Notes: generated by a model not told the origin, from the letters alone. Shown: positions 25,856 to 34,340, counted from the stretch's first letter. The stretch is 64,000 nt of DNA from Pontibacter sp. E15-1 (GCF_022601975.1 NZ_JAKVIR010000015.1:62001-126000); one strand, 5' to 3'. Numbers and translations are program-made.

Positions 25856-27181
25856 ATGGCTTTAGACATTCTGTTAACCATTTTCCTGGTCCTCCTAAAC
25901 GGTTTCTTTGTTGCGGCTGAGTTTGCCATCGTTAAAGTGCGCGCCTCGCAGATAGAGCTGCGCGCCCAGACTGGCAACTCCATGGCCAAGCTCGCCCAAA
26001 ACATGCTCACCCACCTCGATGCCTACCTTTCGGCAACGCAATTGGGTATAACCCTCGCCTCGCTTGGCCTGGGTTGGATCGGCGAAAGCGTGGTGTCCCA
26101 GATCGTGATCAACGTCATGACCTTCTTCGGCTTTAGCGGCAGCGAGGTGCTGGCCCACCAGATCGCCCTGCCTGTTTCCTTTGCCATTATCACGGTGCTG
26201 CACATCGTTTTCGGTGAGCTTGCCCCTAAATCGCTGGCGATACAGCGCTCAGAGTCCACGGCGCTGGCTGTTGCGTTTCCGCTTCGGTTCTTTTATATCG
26301 TGTTCAAGCCGTTTATATGGCTGCTGAACGGCTTGGCAAACATGGTGCTGCGCATGCTCGGCATACAGGCGGTGCACGGCGCCGAGGTACACTCTGCCGA
26401 GGAGCTTCGCCTCCTGTTTGAGCAGAGCGTGGAGAGCGGCGCCATCCAGAACGCGCACCACGAGCTGATCGAGAACGTGTTTGAGTTTAACGAGCGCATG
26501 GTAAAGCAAATTCTGGTGCCCCGCACCAAAATGGTGGCCGTGGACCTGAACATCTCGGAGCACGAGCTTATGGAGCTGATCTTTAACGAGGGCTACTCCC
26601 GCCTGCCGGTATACGATGGCAACATCGACAATATCGTGGGCATCCTGTACGTGAAGGATATCCTAAGCATTGTGCGCCGCGGAGAGGCCGTTGAGATTGC
26701 AAAGCTTATGCGCCCGGCCTACTTTGTGCCGGAAACCAAGAAGATCAACCTGCTCCTCAAGCAGTTTCAGCGCCGCCACATGCACATGGCCGTGGCCACC
26801 GACGAGTTCGGCGGGGTATCGGGCATCGTGACCATCGAGGACATCATAGAGGAGTTGGTGGGCGAGATACAGGACGAGTATGACGAGGAAGTGCCCATCG
26901 TGGAGAAGATCAGCGACTTTGACTACAAGGTAAGCGGCTCGGCCACCATCTCCGATGCAAACGACTATCTGCCCTACCCGCTGCCGGAAGGCGAAGACTA
27001 CGAAACGGTGGGAGGACTGCTGAACGTGATTTACGGGCAGATACCGGAAAACCTCAACGAAGTGACCAATTTCAACGAGTACGAGGTGCGGGTGCTGGAG
27101 AAATCAGAGCGCCGCGTGGAGTGGGTGCAGCTGAAGGTGCGCCACGAGTCGCTGCAGGAAGAGGAAGAGCCAAGCAGATGA
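25856..27181 (+). CDS. Hemolysin-family CNNM/CorC-type transporter
   Basis: A 441-residue membrane protein: an N-terminal DUF21 (CNNM) domain with about four helices (residues 1-190; LLNGFFVAAEFAIVKVR and ELAPKSLAIQRSE are typical), two CBS domains (about 205-330; VPRTKMVAVDLN, EEFGG-like DEFGGVSGIVTIEDIIEELVG), and a C-terminal CorC_HlyC domain. Relatives export magnesium or cobalt; 'hemolysin' is only a historic name. The stop codon overlaps the start of the hemerythrin gene (ATGA), so the two are translationally coupled. Confidence 0.88.
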   Translation: MALDILLTIFLVLLNGFFVAAEFAIVKVRASQIELRAQTGNSMAKLAQNMLTHLDAYLSATQLGITLASLGLGWIGESVVSQIVINVMTFFGFSGSEVLAHQIALPVSFAIITVLHIVFGELAPKSLAIQRSESTALAVAFPLRFFYIVFKPFIWLLNGLANMVLRMLGIQAVHGAEVHSAEELRLLFEQSVESGAIQNAHHELIENVFEFNERMVKQILVPRTKMVAVDLNISEHELMELIFNEGYSRLPVYDGNIDNIVGILYVKDILSIVRRGEAVEIAKLMRPAYFVPETKKINLLLKQFQRRHMHMAVATDEFGGVSGIVTIEDIIEELVGEIQDEYDEEVPIVEKISDFDYKVSGSATISDANDYLPYPLPEGEDYETVGGLLNVIYGQIPENLNEVTNFNEYEVRVLEKSERRVEWVQLKVRHESLQEEEEPSR

Positions 27182-27633
27182 AGCGGCACCCCAGCCTGAT
27201 CCCGATCTCGCGCCAGCACCACGGGGGCCTGCTCACGGCAAGGCTGCTGCAGCACGGTGCCCCGCCCTACAAAGGCATGCCCACTGCGGCTGCCGACAAA
27301 CTTGCCTATACCCTGCAGTTTTACACAGACCACCTCCAGGCGCATTTTGAGATAGAAGAAACCACCGTTTTTGCCGCCGCCCGCGCCCATTCCGAAGCCC
27401 TGGCAGAACAGACAGACGTACTGCTGGCAGAGCACCGGCAACTGGAGGCGCTTATACAGGCCCTGCCGCAGGCAGACGCAGCAACGCTCCCGGACAAGCT
27501 GGATGAGGTGGGTCAGCTTCTGGAACAGCACATACGCCGCGAAGAGCGCGAGTTCTTTGAGCTGCTGCAGCAAAGCCTCCCTGATGAAAAATTGCAGCTG
27601 TTGCAGCAGTTAGTGCTAAAGCACTTGGCGTAA
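27178..27633 (+). CDS. Hemerythrin domain-containing protein
   Basis: A 151-residue four-helix protein with metal ligands placed as in HHE-type hemerythrins: RQHHGGLL (about 14), HFEIEE (about 58), EHRQLE (about 87) and HIRREERE (about 120). Such proteins bind a di-iron centre and sense or bind oxygen, nitric oxide or iron. I chose the ATG at 27178, which overlaps the stop of the transporter gene by ATGA; the longer in-frame extension lies inside that gene. The coupling suggests that metal transport and di-iron sensing are linked. Confidence 0.82.
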   Translation: MKRHPSLIPISRQHHGGLLTARLLQHGAPPYKGMPTAAADKLAYTLQFYTDHLQAHFEIEETTVFAAARAHSEALAEQTDVLLAEHRQLEALIQALPQADAATLPDKLDEVGQLLEQHIRREEREFFELLQQSLPDEKLQLLQQLVLKHLA

Positions 27634-27647
27634 CCGCGCTACCTAAG

Positions 27648-27820
27648 CTGGCGCAAGCGTCCGCTTGTGCCTTTATACCTTTGCTAAGGGCTTATGCGAT
27701 TAAGTTATACCTTGCCTCCAGTCTTTTCAGCTTGTATCAAAACCGCCCAAGTATTTAAGCCCAAATGGAGACCTGGGAAAATGGTGTTCCCTAAAAGGCA
27801 CAAGCGGACGCTTGCGCCAG
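27648..27820. repeat. Paired REP-like hairpins in inverted orientation (BIME/MITE-like)
   Basis: The first 24 bp (27648-27671, ctggcgcaagcgtccgcttg then tgcc) and the last 24 bp (27797-27820) are perfect reverse complements. Each arm is itself an imperfect palindrome (ggc-g-caagc against gcttg-t-gcc), as in REP sequences. The 125 bp between show no ORF. No clear target duplication is seen at the ends. Confidence 0.75.
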
Positions 27821-27884
27821 ATAAAGCCAGACAAGGATGCTTCGTAGCGCGATTTTGCATTACTTTCTGGAGCGCCAACTGTTC

Positions 27885-28400
27885 TTATCTCCCGCTGAAC
27901 CAGCTGCTGTACAGCACGTAATTGTTTGCCACCTTAGCCAGGCCTTCCACCTGCTCGGGGCTCAGTTGTTTCACTTTTTTGGCGGGGATACCTGCATAAA
28001 TATACCCCGACTCGCATACCGTGTTTTCCAGCACAATGGCCCCAGCGGCTACGATGCAGTTTTTCTGCACCACCACATTGTCCATCACAATCGCACCCAT
28101 CCCGATCAGCACGTTATCTTCCACGGTGCAGCCGTGCACGATGGCGTTGTGGCCCACCGTCACGTTGTTGCCGATGGTGGTGGCCGCCTTCTGGTAGGTG
28201 CAATGAATCACGGCCCCGTCCTGAATGTTTGACTTATCCCCGATCCGGATGCTGTTCACGTCGCCCCTGATCACGGCGTTGAACCAGATCGAGCACTCGT
28301 TGCCCATGATCACATCGCCTACAATGGTGGCGTTCTCGGCAATAAAGCAATCGGTGCCCATCTGCGGCTTCACGCCTTTTACCGGTAGTATAACTGGCAT
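27885..28400 (-). CDS. Gamma carbonic anhydrase family protein
   Basis: A 171-residue left-handed beta-helix protein built of hexapeptide repeats. The three histidine ligands of the gamma class are visible in GAVIHC (about 70) and TVGHNAIVHGC (about 88-97), and VIRGDVNSIRIGDKSNIQDG is the usual approach to the site. The predicted reaction is hydration of carbon dioxide, but many family members (YrdA/PaaY type) have unproven activity. It starts inside an 'aattacgaatt' repeat region and is convergent with the hemerythrin operon. Confidence 0.85.
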   Translation of the reverse strand: MPVILPVKGVKPQMGTDCFIAENATIVGDVIMGNECSIWFNAVIRGDVNSIRIGDKSNIQDGAVIHCTYQKAATTIGNNVTVGHNAIVHGCTVEDNVLIGMGAIVMDNVVVQKNCIVAAGAIVLENTVCESGYIYAGIPAKKVKQLSPEQVEGLAKVANNYVLYSSWFSGR

Positions 28401-28450
28401 ATTTTTTTTGAATTACGAATTATAAATTACGAATTACGAATGGGTAACAC
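28401..28450. repeat. Degenerate 'aattacgaatt' word repeat
   Basis: The sequence gaattacgaattataaatta followed by cgaattacgaat repeats the word aattacg three to four times with variations. It lies just upstream of the carbonic anhydrase gene. Similar words occur at 57293-57375. Confidence 0.6.
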
Positions 28451-28572
28451 GAAATGCATGCAAAAGGATTTTTCCCGTTTCTGAAGTTTTCTTCTTGCAA
28501 CTGGTTTTCGATTTCCTCATCGCCTCTCTTGCAAAGTTAAGGTTGGATTCTGAAAAGCTTTTGGTAGAGCAG

Positions 28573-29565
28573 TTAGATTTTCACGCTTGGCAAAAGCCTT
28601 TTCCAGGTGCCTTTCATGTAGTTATACCGAAGCGTGCTGGGCAAGGATTTCCAGAAATACTTGTTTACCTCCACCGCAAAGCTGGGTTGCATGTAGCAGT
28701 TGATGGTGCAGCCCTCACAGGCTGGCAACCTTCCCTCCAGCCGCTTCAGTTCCTCCACCTCCTGCGACTTGTACAGGTCATACAGCTTGCCCCGGATTGG
28801 GAAGCTCTTTGTGCCCAGGTGGTAACAAGGCAGCACAAGCTCGTTTTCGGGCGAGATGACCAGCGTGGTGCTGGCCGCCTTGCACACGGGGTCCGAAGTG
28901 TGGTTGCCCCCATCGCGGCGAAGCTGCACAAAGCCCTCGTTGAGGTATACGCGCTTGCGCCTGCCGAACGCCGTGAGGTAGTTCAGCTCCTCCTCAGTGA
29001 GTTGTTCGCCGGTTTCCACGGTGTTATACTCAAACGCAGGGTTAATGATGAGGACCAGTTTGTTGGGCAGGACGATCTTCTCATACACCTCCTCCAACTG
29101 GTGCAGGTTGCGCCGGAACACCGTGAACAGGATATCGGGCCGCTCGCCCAACTCTTTTGCCACAGCGATGGACTCCATCACAAAATCATAGCAGGCCACG
29201 CCGCGGCCGGTGTCGTGCTCCTCCTTGTCGGAGGAGTCAAGGGAAAAATGCAGCATGTCTATCTTCCCTTTCAGCCGGCTGGCCAGTTTAGGGTATAGCA
29301 TGCCGTTGGTGGTGAGGGTCGTGATGAAGCCCATGTCGTGGGCCATACCCAGCATCTGGTCTATCTGGCGGTGCAGCAGCGGCTCGCCGCCGGTAAAGTC
29401 GACCACCTGCACCCCCAGTCGCTTCAGGTCACGGAGGTTCTGCGCCACGTCCTCCAGCGTGATGTAAGGCGAGGGCTTTTCCCAGATATCGCAAAACGAG
29501 CACTTTGCGTTACAGCGATAGGTAACGTAGTAATTGCAAAGCACGGGTTTAGAGGTCAGGCGCAT
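28573..29565 (-). CDS. Radical SAM protein with C-terminal cysteine domain
   Basis: A 330-residue enzyme that uses S-adenosylmethionine and a [4Fe-4S] cluster for radical chemistry; the cluster motif is CNAKCSFC (Cys 18, 22, 25), followed by VDFTGGEPLLH. A second cysteine set near the C terminus (PVCKA, PCYH, ACEGCTINC) suggests a SPASM/twitch-like auxiliary cluster. Substrate is unknown; no peptide precursor is visible next to it. I start at the ATG 29565; the extension upstream would need TTG. The minus strand has TACTTTTG at 29591-29584 and a 9-bp inverted repeat just upstream. Confidence 0.82.
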   Translation of the reverse strand: MRLTSKPVLCNYYVTYRCNAKCSFCDIWEKPSPYITLEDVAQNLRDLKRLGVQVVDFTGGEPLLHRQIDQMLGMAHDMGFITTLTTNGMLYPKLASRLKGKIDMLHFSLDSSDKEEHDTGRGVACYDFVMESIAVAKELGERPDILFTVFRRNLHQLEEVYEKIVLPNKLVLIINPAFEYNTVETGEQLTEEELNYLTAFGRRKRVYLNEGFVQLRRDGGNHTSDPVCKAASTTLVISPENELVLPCYHLGTKSFPIRGKLYDLYKSQEVEELKRLEGRLPACEGCTINCYMQPSFAVEVNKYFWKSLPSTLRYNYMKGTWKRLLPSVKI

Positions 29566-29583
29566 TTTCCGGGGGTATAAAAC

Positions 29584-29656
29584 CAAAAGTAGGGATTATG
29601 CATGGAAAATAAAGCGAAAGCATGCATAACCTTGCTTTAAGCCGGTGCTATCTTTG
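29584..29656. promoter_or_regulatory. Divergent promoter region with 9-bp inverted repeat
   Basis: A minus-strand TACTTTTG (complement of 29584-29591) faces the radical SAM gene and a plus-strand TATCTTTG (29649-29656) faces ridA. Between them, TTATGCATG (29596-29604) and CATGCATAA (29621-29629) form a perfect inverted repeat with a 16-bp centre. It covers the expected -33 position of the radical SAM promoter, as an operator would. Confidence 0.5.
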
Positions 29657-29682
29657 GGTACAGCAAAGCGCGAAAGCAACGT

Positions 29683-30096
29683 ATGAATCGACAAAATATC
29701 TCGTCTGGTGCCGTTTGGGAGGAACAAGTAGGCTACAGCCGCGCCGTGCGGGTGGGTAACACCATCGAGGTGTCTGGCACTACCGCCACCGACGGCGAGC
29801 AGGTGATCGGCAAAGGCGACCCGTATGCGCAGACGCGGTATGCGCTGGAGAAAATAGCACAGGCCCTTGCGCAGGCCGGGGCCACCATGGCCGATGTGGT
29901 GCGCACCCGCATCTATACCACCGACATCAGCCAGTGGCAGGAAATTGGCCGGGCGCACGCCGAATTCTTCCGCGACATAAAACCCGCTGCCACCATGGTG
30001 CAGGTCAGCGCCCTCATCCACCCCGACCTGCTGGTGGAGATCGAGGCAACGGCCATACTGCCGCCTCGCCCCGACCTCCGGGGCAAACAGCCTTAG
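29683..30096 (+). CDS. RidA family protein (reactive enamine/imine deaminase)
   Basis: A 137-residue YjgF/YER057c/UK114-type protein. The trimer-interface arginine that holds the substrate carboxylate is present in RTRIYTTDIS (about residue 73), and the C-terminal LVEIEATAIL matches the family. RidA hydrolyses reactive enamines produced by PLP enzymes. The gene is divergent from the radical SAM gene and monocistronic. Substrate range cannot be read from the sequence. Confidence 0.88.
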   Translation: MNRQNISSGAVWEEQVGYSRAVRVGNTIEVSGTTATDGEQVIGKGDPYAQTRYALEKIAQALAQAGATMADVVRTRIYTTDISQWQEIGRAHAEFFRDIKPAATMVQVSALIHPDLLVEIEATAILPPRPDLRGKQP

Positions 30097-30217
30097 GGCA
30101 AGCAGAAATCGGCGAGCGCTATGTTATATTCACAAAATCATATACATTTAACGTCTGGAACAGATCCATACACTAAAGCTGATGCCGCATCATACCAATT
30201 CCTGTTCTTCGGCGTTT

Positions 30218-30380
30218 AGAGTATGTTTAAATTTCGTTTTTGGAAGCGAAAATTGTTCAGGAAGGGTTCTGGCGAAGCGTTTTTTGAGCCGCATAGCAGC
30301 GCTATGGGGTGATAAAAAGGTGAAGTCAGGTTCCTTTATGAACAATTTGCAGCCCAAAAGATGAATTTTAAACATGCTCT
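30218..30380 (+). mobile_element. MITE-like element, copy 1 (about 163 bp)
   Basis: The ends agagtatgtttaaatttc and gaattttaaacatgctct form an imperfect 18-bp terminal inverted repeat. The interior matches the copy at 34179-34340 in reverse orientation through nearly its whole length, including ttgttcaggaagggttctgg and cgcatagcagcgctatgggg. It has no transposase and no long ORF. A TA at either side may reflect the target. It fills the spacer between ridA and the barrel gene. Confidence 0.85.
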
Positions 30381-30428
30381 TATGCGGTATAAATACATGA
30401 GTCACAACAGGCTAAATTTTTAGGAGAT

Positions 30429-31031
30429 ATGAAGAGAATCGTGATGCTGCTGTTTTTTGTGGCAATAAGCGTGGGTGCCAGGGCGCAGTTCCAGGCGGGT
30501 GTGAAAGCGGGCCTGAGCACCGCCAACGTAAAAATTGAGGAAGTCCGCAACGACCCGTGGCAGTATGCCAAAGCCGAGAACGTGACCGGCTACCATGTGG
30601 GTGCCTTTGCCCGCCTGCAGTTTGCGGGGGTGTTTGTGCAGCCGGAGGCCATCCTGACTTCCACAGGCGGCAAGGTGGAGGTATCCAGTGCCGACAACTC
30701 CATACCCGTGCATGTGGAGGATATTAACTTCAACCGCCTCGACGTGCCGATTATGCTGGGGTATAACTTCTTCCAGGTGCTGCGGGTGCAGGCCGGCCCG
30801 GTGTCGTCTACGTTAATCAGCGCCAAGCGCGAGGGAGAGAATTTAGAGGATTACATGAAAAGAGCCGACTGGGGTGTGCAGGCGGGCATTGGCCTGGACC
30901 TCGGCAGCATTACCGCCGATGTGCGCTACGAGCGCATCAACCGCCAGTATTCCAACACGGCGCAGCAGCGCGACATGCAGTATAACAACCAGCAGTTTAT
31001 CGTGAGCCTGGGCTACAAGCTGATTAAGTAA
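30429..31031 (+). CDS. Outer membrane beta-barrel protein (PorT-like)
   Basis: A 200-residue protein with a Sec signal (MKRIVMLLFFVAISVGARA) followed by FQAGVKAGLSTANVKIE and alternating amphipathic strands ending SLGYKLIK, as in the eight-stranded PorT/OmpW-size barrels of Bacteroidota. It is predicted to sit in the outer membrane; the function of the family is mostly unknown. It follows the MITE copy by 48 bp, so its promoter region may include element sequence. Confidence 0.82.
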   Translation: MKRIVMLLFFVAISVGARAQFQAGVKAGLSTANVKIEEVRNDPWQYAKAENVTGYHVGAFARLQFAGVFVQPEAILTSTGGKVEVSSADNSIPVHVEDINFNRLDVPIMLGYNFFQVLRVQAGPVSSTLISAKREGENLEDYMKRADWGVQAGIGLDLGSITADVRYERINRQYSNTAQQRDMQYNNQQFIVSLGYKLIK

Positions 31032-31145
31032 ATGGCTGAATGGTTAAACTGTTGAATTATTAAATGGCTGGATGGTTGAATGGTTAGATAAATCCCGCCA
31101 CATGTGCTGTATCAACCATTTAAAAATTCAACCATTTAACCATGT
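31032..31145. repeat. Degenerate 'aatggttgaatggtt' word repeat
   Basis: The word tggttgaatggtta and variants occur in a run (31034-31090) and then in reverse complement (31109-31143, tcaaccatttaaaaattcaa). The two halves could fold into a loose hairpin after the barrel gene. The pattern is of words repeated with drift, not exact tandem units. Confidence 0.6.
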
Positions 31146-31210
31146 AATAGGGCATGTATAAATACCCGGAAAAGCCCTATATTCGTCCGCTTCCCCCGAC
31201 CCTTTAACCC

Positions 31211-32104
31211 ATGATACCAGCCCTACGCCCCGCAGACCGCATTGCCATTGTTGCCACCGCCCGCAAGATAACCGCCCCGGAAGTAGAAGTGGCCGTGCGC
31301 ACCTTTGAGAGTTGGGGGCTGGAGGTAGTGCTGGGCGAAACGATCGGGGCCAACTATAACCAGTTCGCCGGCGACGATGCCCTGCGCCTGCAGGACCTGC
31401 AGCGCATGCTGGACGAACCAGGCATCAAAGCTATCATATGTGCCCGGGGAGGCTACGGCACGACCCGCATCATCGACCAAGTGGATTTCACGCAGTTCCA
31501 GAAGCACCCCAAGTGGCTCGTGGGCTTCAGCGACGTGACGGCCCTGCACAGCCACATCCATACCCTGGGCATCGAGAGTGTCCATGCCATCATGCCCGTG
31601 CTGTTTCCCAAGGCTGGCACCGAGGACTCCGTAGAAACCCTGCGCAAGGTGTTATTCGGCGAGGATATCCGCTATAGAGCGGCACCGCACCCCTTTAACC
31701 GCACCGGCACCGGGCGGGGGCAGCTGGTGGGCGGCAACCTCTCGATGCTGCACACGCTCACCGGCACGAGGTCTGACAGCGGCACCGACGGCAAAATCCT
31801 TTTCCTGGAAGACCTGGACGAGTACCTCTACCACGTAGACCGCATGCTGGTGCACCTCGACCGCAGCGGCAAACTGGCCAACCTGGCGGGCCTGATTGTG
31901 GGCGACATGAGCGATATGAACGACAACGCCGTGCCTTTCGGGAAAACGGCCTACGAGATTATCCTGGAGCATACGGGCAGGTATAACTACCCGGTGTGCT
32001 ACGGCTTCCCGGTGGGGCACGAGCCGCTGAACCTGGCCCTTGTCTGTGGCCGCACAGCGCAACTGGAGGTGCAGCCAGACGGTGTGACGATGACGTATGT
32101 ATAG
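31211..32104 (+). CDS. ldcA: LD-carboxypeptidase, S66 family
   Basis: A 297-residue cytoplasmic serine peptidase that trims the terminal D-alanine from murein tetrapeptides during cell-wall recycling. The nucleophile lies in LVGFSDVTALHSH (about residue 108), the acidic residue in ILFLEDLDEYLYHVDR (about 200), and the catalytic histidine in GFPVGHEPLNLALVCG (about 275). The length is normal and the gene is monocistronic. The symbol is assigned by family, not proven orthology. Confidence 0.88.
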   Translation: MIPALRPADRIAIVATARKITAPEVEVAVRTFESWGLEVVLGETIGANYNQFAGDDALRLQDLQRMLDEPGIKAIICARGGYGTTRIIDQVDFTQFQKHPKWLVGFSDVTALHSHIHTLGIESVHAIMPVLFPKAGTEDSVETLRKVLFGEDIRYRAAPHPFNRTGTGRGQLVGGNLSMLHTLTGTRSDSGTDGKILFLEDLDEYLYHVDRMLVHLDRSGKLANLAGLIVGDMSDMNDNAVPFGKTAYEIILEHTGRYNYPVCYGFPVGHEPLNLALVCGRTAQLEVQPDGVTMTYV

Positions 32105-32274
32105 CCCAAGGTGAAAAAGCATCCCTCACACAACAAGCGTATGGCTTTTCGGAGAGGGGGCTGATGCCTGTGTTGGCCGGTATTTACTGATGCTGCTTTT
32201 ACAACAACCTTTTTTCTTATCCAGTATAAAGCCCTTAAGCCGCAGCTTTTGCTGACCACGATCTACTCATTCAA

Positions 32275-33006
32275 ATGCCTTTTACTTTTTCGCACCCTGC
32301 CCTTATCTTGCCCGTTCATACTGTTTTTAAGCGATGGACATCTTTAACAGGATTGGTTGTCGGCAGTGTGGCGCCTGATTTCGAGAAATTCATCTCGATG
32401 TCGGCAGACGATCCCTACAGCCATACCTGGCGCAGCATTTTCTACTTTAACCTTCCGATCGGGCTCCTGCTTGCCTTTGTTTTCCATATCCTGGTTCGGG
32501 ACGCGCTGATAAACAATTTGCCCGGCTACCTGCACCGACGCCTGAGCAGGTTCAGGGATTTTGATTGGGTAGCGTACTTCAAGCAGCACTATCCCGTCGT
32601 TATCCTCTCAATCCTGCTTGGGGCCGCGTCGCATATTTTCTGGGACAGCTTTACCCACAAAGAAGGACGTGCGGTTGGCTGGCTACCTTTTTTGCTCAAC
32701 GGCACGCGCATTCGGGGTGAGGAGTATTATTTTTATGGGGTCTTGCAAATGTTAAGCTCTTTGGTCGGTGCCGTGGTTGTGCTGTTCGCCATCTTAAAGC
32801 TGCCACCTGCCCCATCCCTGCCCCCTGAGAGAAGTATTCTCCCTTACTGGCTCACCGTGACGGGTATAGCCGTTACCGTGGTTGCCCTGAAGGTATGGCT
32901 TGGGGACCCTGACCACCGCGATCTTATCTTTATCTACATCGCGGCTATACTGGTGGGGCTGATCGCGGCCCCGCCTTTGGCAAAAAGGCGCACGCACGAA
33001 CAATAG
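32275..33006 (+). CDS. DUF4184 family membrane protein
   Basis: A 243-residue membrane protein starting MPFTFSHPALILPVH, with the family sequence VGSVAPDFEKFI and about six hydrophobic segments. A histidine/aspartate-rich stretch (ASHIFWDSFTHKEG) resembles the metal-binding sites of the YdjM-type integral membrane hydrolases, which suggests a metal-dependent membrane enzyme, but this is inference. Monocistronic. No transfer signs. Confidence 0.8.
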   Translation: MPFTFSHPALILPVHTVFKRWTSLTGLVVGSVAPDFEKFISMSADDPYSHTWRSIFYFNLPIGLLLAFVFHILVRDALINNLPGYLHRRLSRFRDFDWVAYFKQHYPVVILSILLGAASHIFWDSFTHKEGRAVGWLPFLLNGTRIRGEEYYFYGVLQMLSSLVGAVVVLFAILKLPPAPSLPPERSILPYWLTVTGIAVTVVALKVWLGDPDHRDLIFIYIAAILVGLIAAPPLAKRRTHEQ

Positions 33007-33164
33007 CAATGCCTGGACAGCAAGGTTGTTTTTAAAAGCCCCGCATTACTTTCCTAATCATTCTCCCACGGTTAAAGAGATTTGGCTGGAGCACGGTGCT
33101 TCGACACCTCTGTGATATGGAAAAAAAGTAGAGATGCCAGGCCAGAATAAAGCGAGGTAGAAAT

Positions 33165-34100
33165 CTATTCGGCAGCTGTCGAGGCGAGCGCGTTCAGGGC
33201 TGTGGCTATTTTTGCCAGCGTTTCCTCCTCTCCCGAAATATTGTGCCGCTCTGCCAGGTAGTAAGGGTCGTTGTAGGCAATGTGCACGGCCCCGTTTTCG
33301 TCTTCATATACCAGCATTTTCTGCGGCAGGTCAATGCCGATGGTCTGCTCCGCCTGCATCAGCGGCGTACCCAGGTTAGGGTTGCCAAACACGATAAGCT
33401 TAGTGGGCCGCAGCGTCATACCGACAGACTGGGCATTCTGCTGGTGGTCTAGTTCGGCAACGATCTTGAGGTTGGCGTTTGCCTCTATGGCAGTGCGCAA
33501 TTTGGCGTATGCGTCCGGAAAAGCGTTCGCGCTTACTTTATGCAATATGCCTTCGTTCAGCGCAACAGCGTTATCGTCTGCCATCTGCACTTTTTTGCCT
33601 GTGGCGCTTTCGGCCAGCTTGGTCAGGGCCATTTCAATCTGCGGCAAAGTCGAGACGGTGCCCACGCCATGCCGCTCTGCCAGGTACTGCGCCGAGTTGA
33701 AGGCCGTATACACATCCCCTATGTCGTTTTTGTATACCAGCATTTTCTGCGGCAGGTCGAGCCCGGCCTGTTGGTTTGCCTGCATCAGGGGGGTGCCCAG
33801 TTTCGGATTGCCAAACAGCACTACCCGCGTCGGGTTCAGGCTGAGTCCTGCGTTGCTGGCGTTCTGCTGATGGTCTACCTGCGCCACTATCCCGATGGCG
33901 TCATTGGCCTGCAGCGCTGCAACGATGTTGCTGTAGACAGTATCCAGGCTTCGGTTGGATTTTTGGGTATAGGCAAGTCCGGTGGCGGCGGGCTTGTCTT
34001 CGATCGGCAGCTCGCCGTGCTTGTCTTTGCAGCTGGTGGCAAGCAGCAGCAGGCAGAGGCTCAGGGGCAACAGCAAATAGCTTTTGGCAGTTTTTCTCAT
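33165..34100 (-). CDS. Lipoprotein with two DUF302 domains
   Basis: A 311-residue lipoprotein (signal to LLATSC, Cys 24). It consists of two copies of a DUF302 domain (about residues 50-165 and 185-300). Both contain VDHQQNA or LDHQQNA, FGNPxLGTPLMQA, DLPQKMLVY and YLAERH almost word for word, showing an internal duplication. DUF302 proteins are often found with sulfur or membrane redox functions, but no reaction is established. Located next to MITE copy 2. Function unknown. Confidence 0.85.
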   Translation of the reverse strand: MRKTAKSYLLLPLSLCLLLLATSCKDKHGELPIEDKPAATGLAYTQKSNRSLDTVYSNIVAALQANDAIGIVAQVDHQQNASNAGLSLNPTRVVLFGNPKLGTPLMQANQQAGLDLPQKMLVYKNDIGDVYTAFNSAQYLAERHGVGTVSTLPQIEMALTKLAESATGKKVQMADDNAVALNEGILHKVSANAFPDAYAKLRTAIEANANLKIVAELDHQQNAQSVGMTLRPTKLIVFGNPNLGTPLMQAEQTIGIDLPQKMLVYEDENGAVHIAYNDPYYLAERHNISGEEETLAKIATALNALASTAAE

Positions 34101-34178
34101 AGCGATGATTTTTTTTAAGTGTTCTATTTTAAGTGTTCTATAGATACTCGCTTGCCCCGGAAAAGTTAATTCCGACTA

Positions 34179-34340
34179 AGAGCATGTTTAAAATTCACCT
34201 TTTGGACTACAAAACGTCCATCAAGGAACCTGACTTCACCTTGTTATCGCCCCATAGCGCTGCTATGCGGCTCAAAAAACGCTTCGTCAGAACCCTTCCT
34301 GAACATTTTTCGCTTCCAAAAATGAAATTTAAACATGCAC
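34179..34340 (-). mobile_element. MITE-like element, copy 2 (about 162 bp)
   Basis: Reverse-oriented relative of 30218-30380 with ends agagcatgtttaaaattc and gaaatttaaacatgcac. Differences from copy 1 are scattered single bases. It lies between the DUF302 gene and the small secreted protein gene, 4 kb from the first copy. The rest of the gene-free stretch 34101-34443 shows nothing else. Confidence 0.85.

Noticed and set aside
28573-30096. A ribosomally made peptide (RiPP) cluster around the radical SAM gene
   Set aside because: No small precursor gene, protease or transporter is seen next to it, only RidA.
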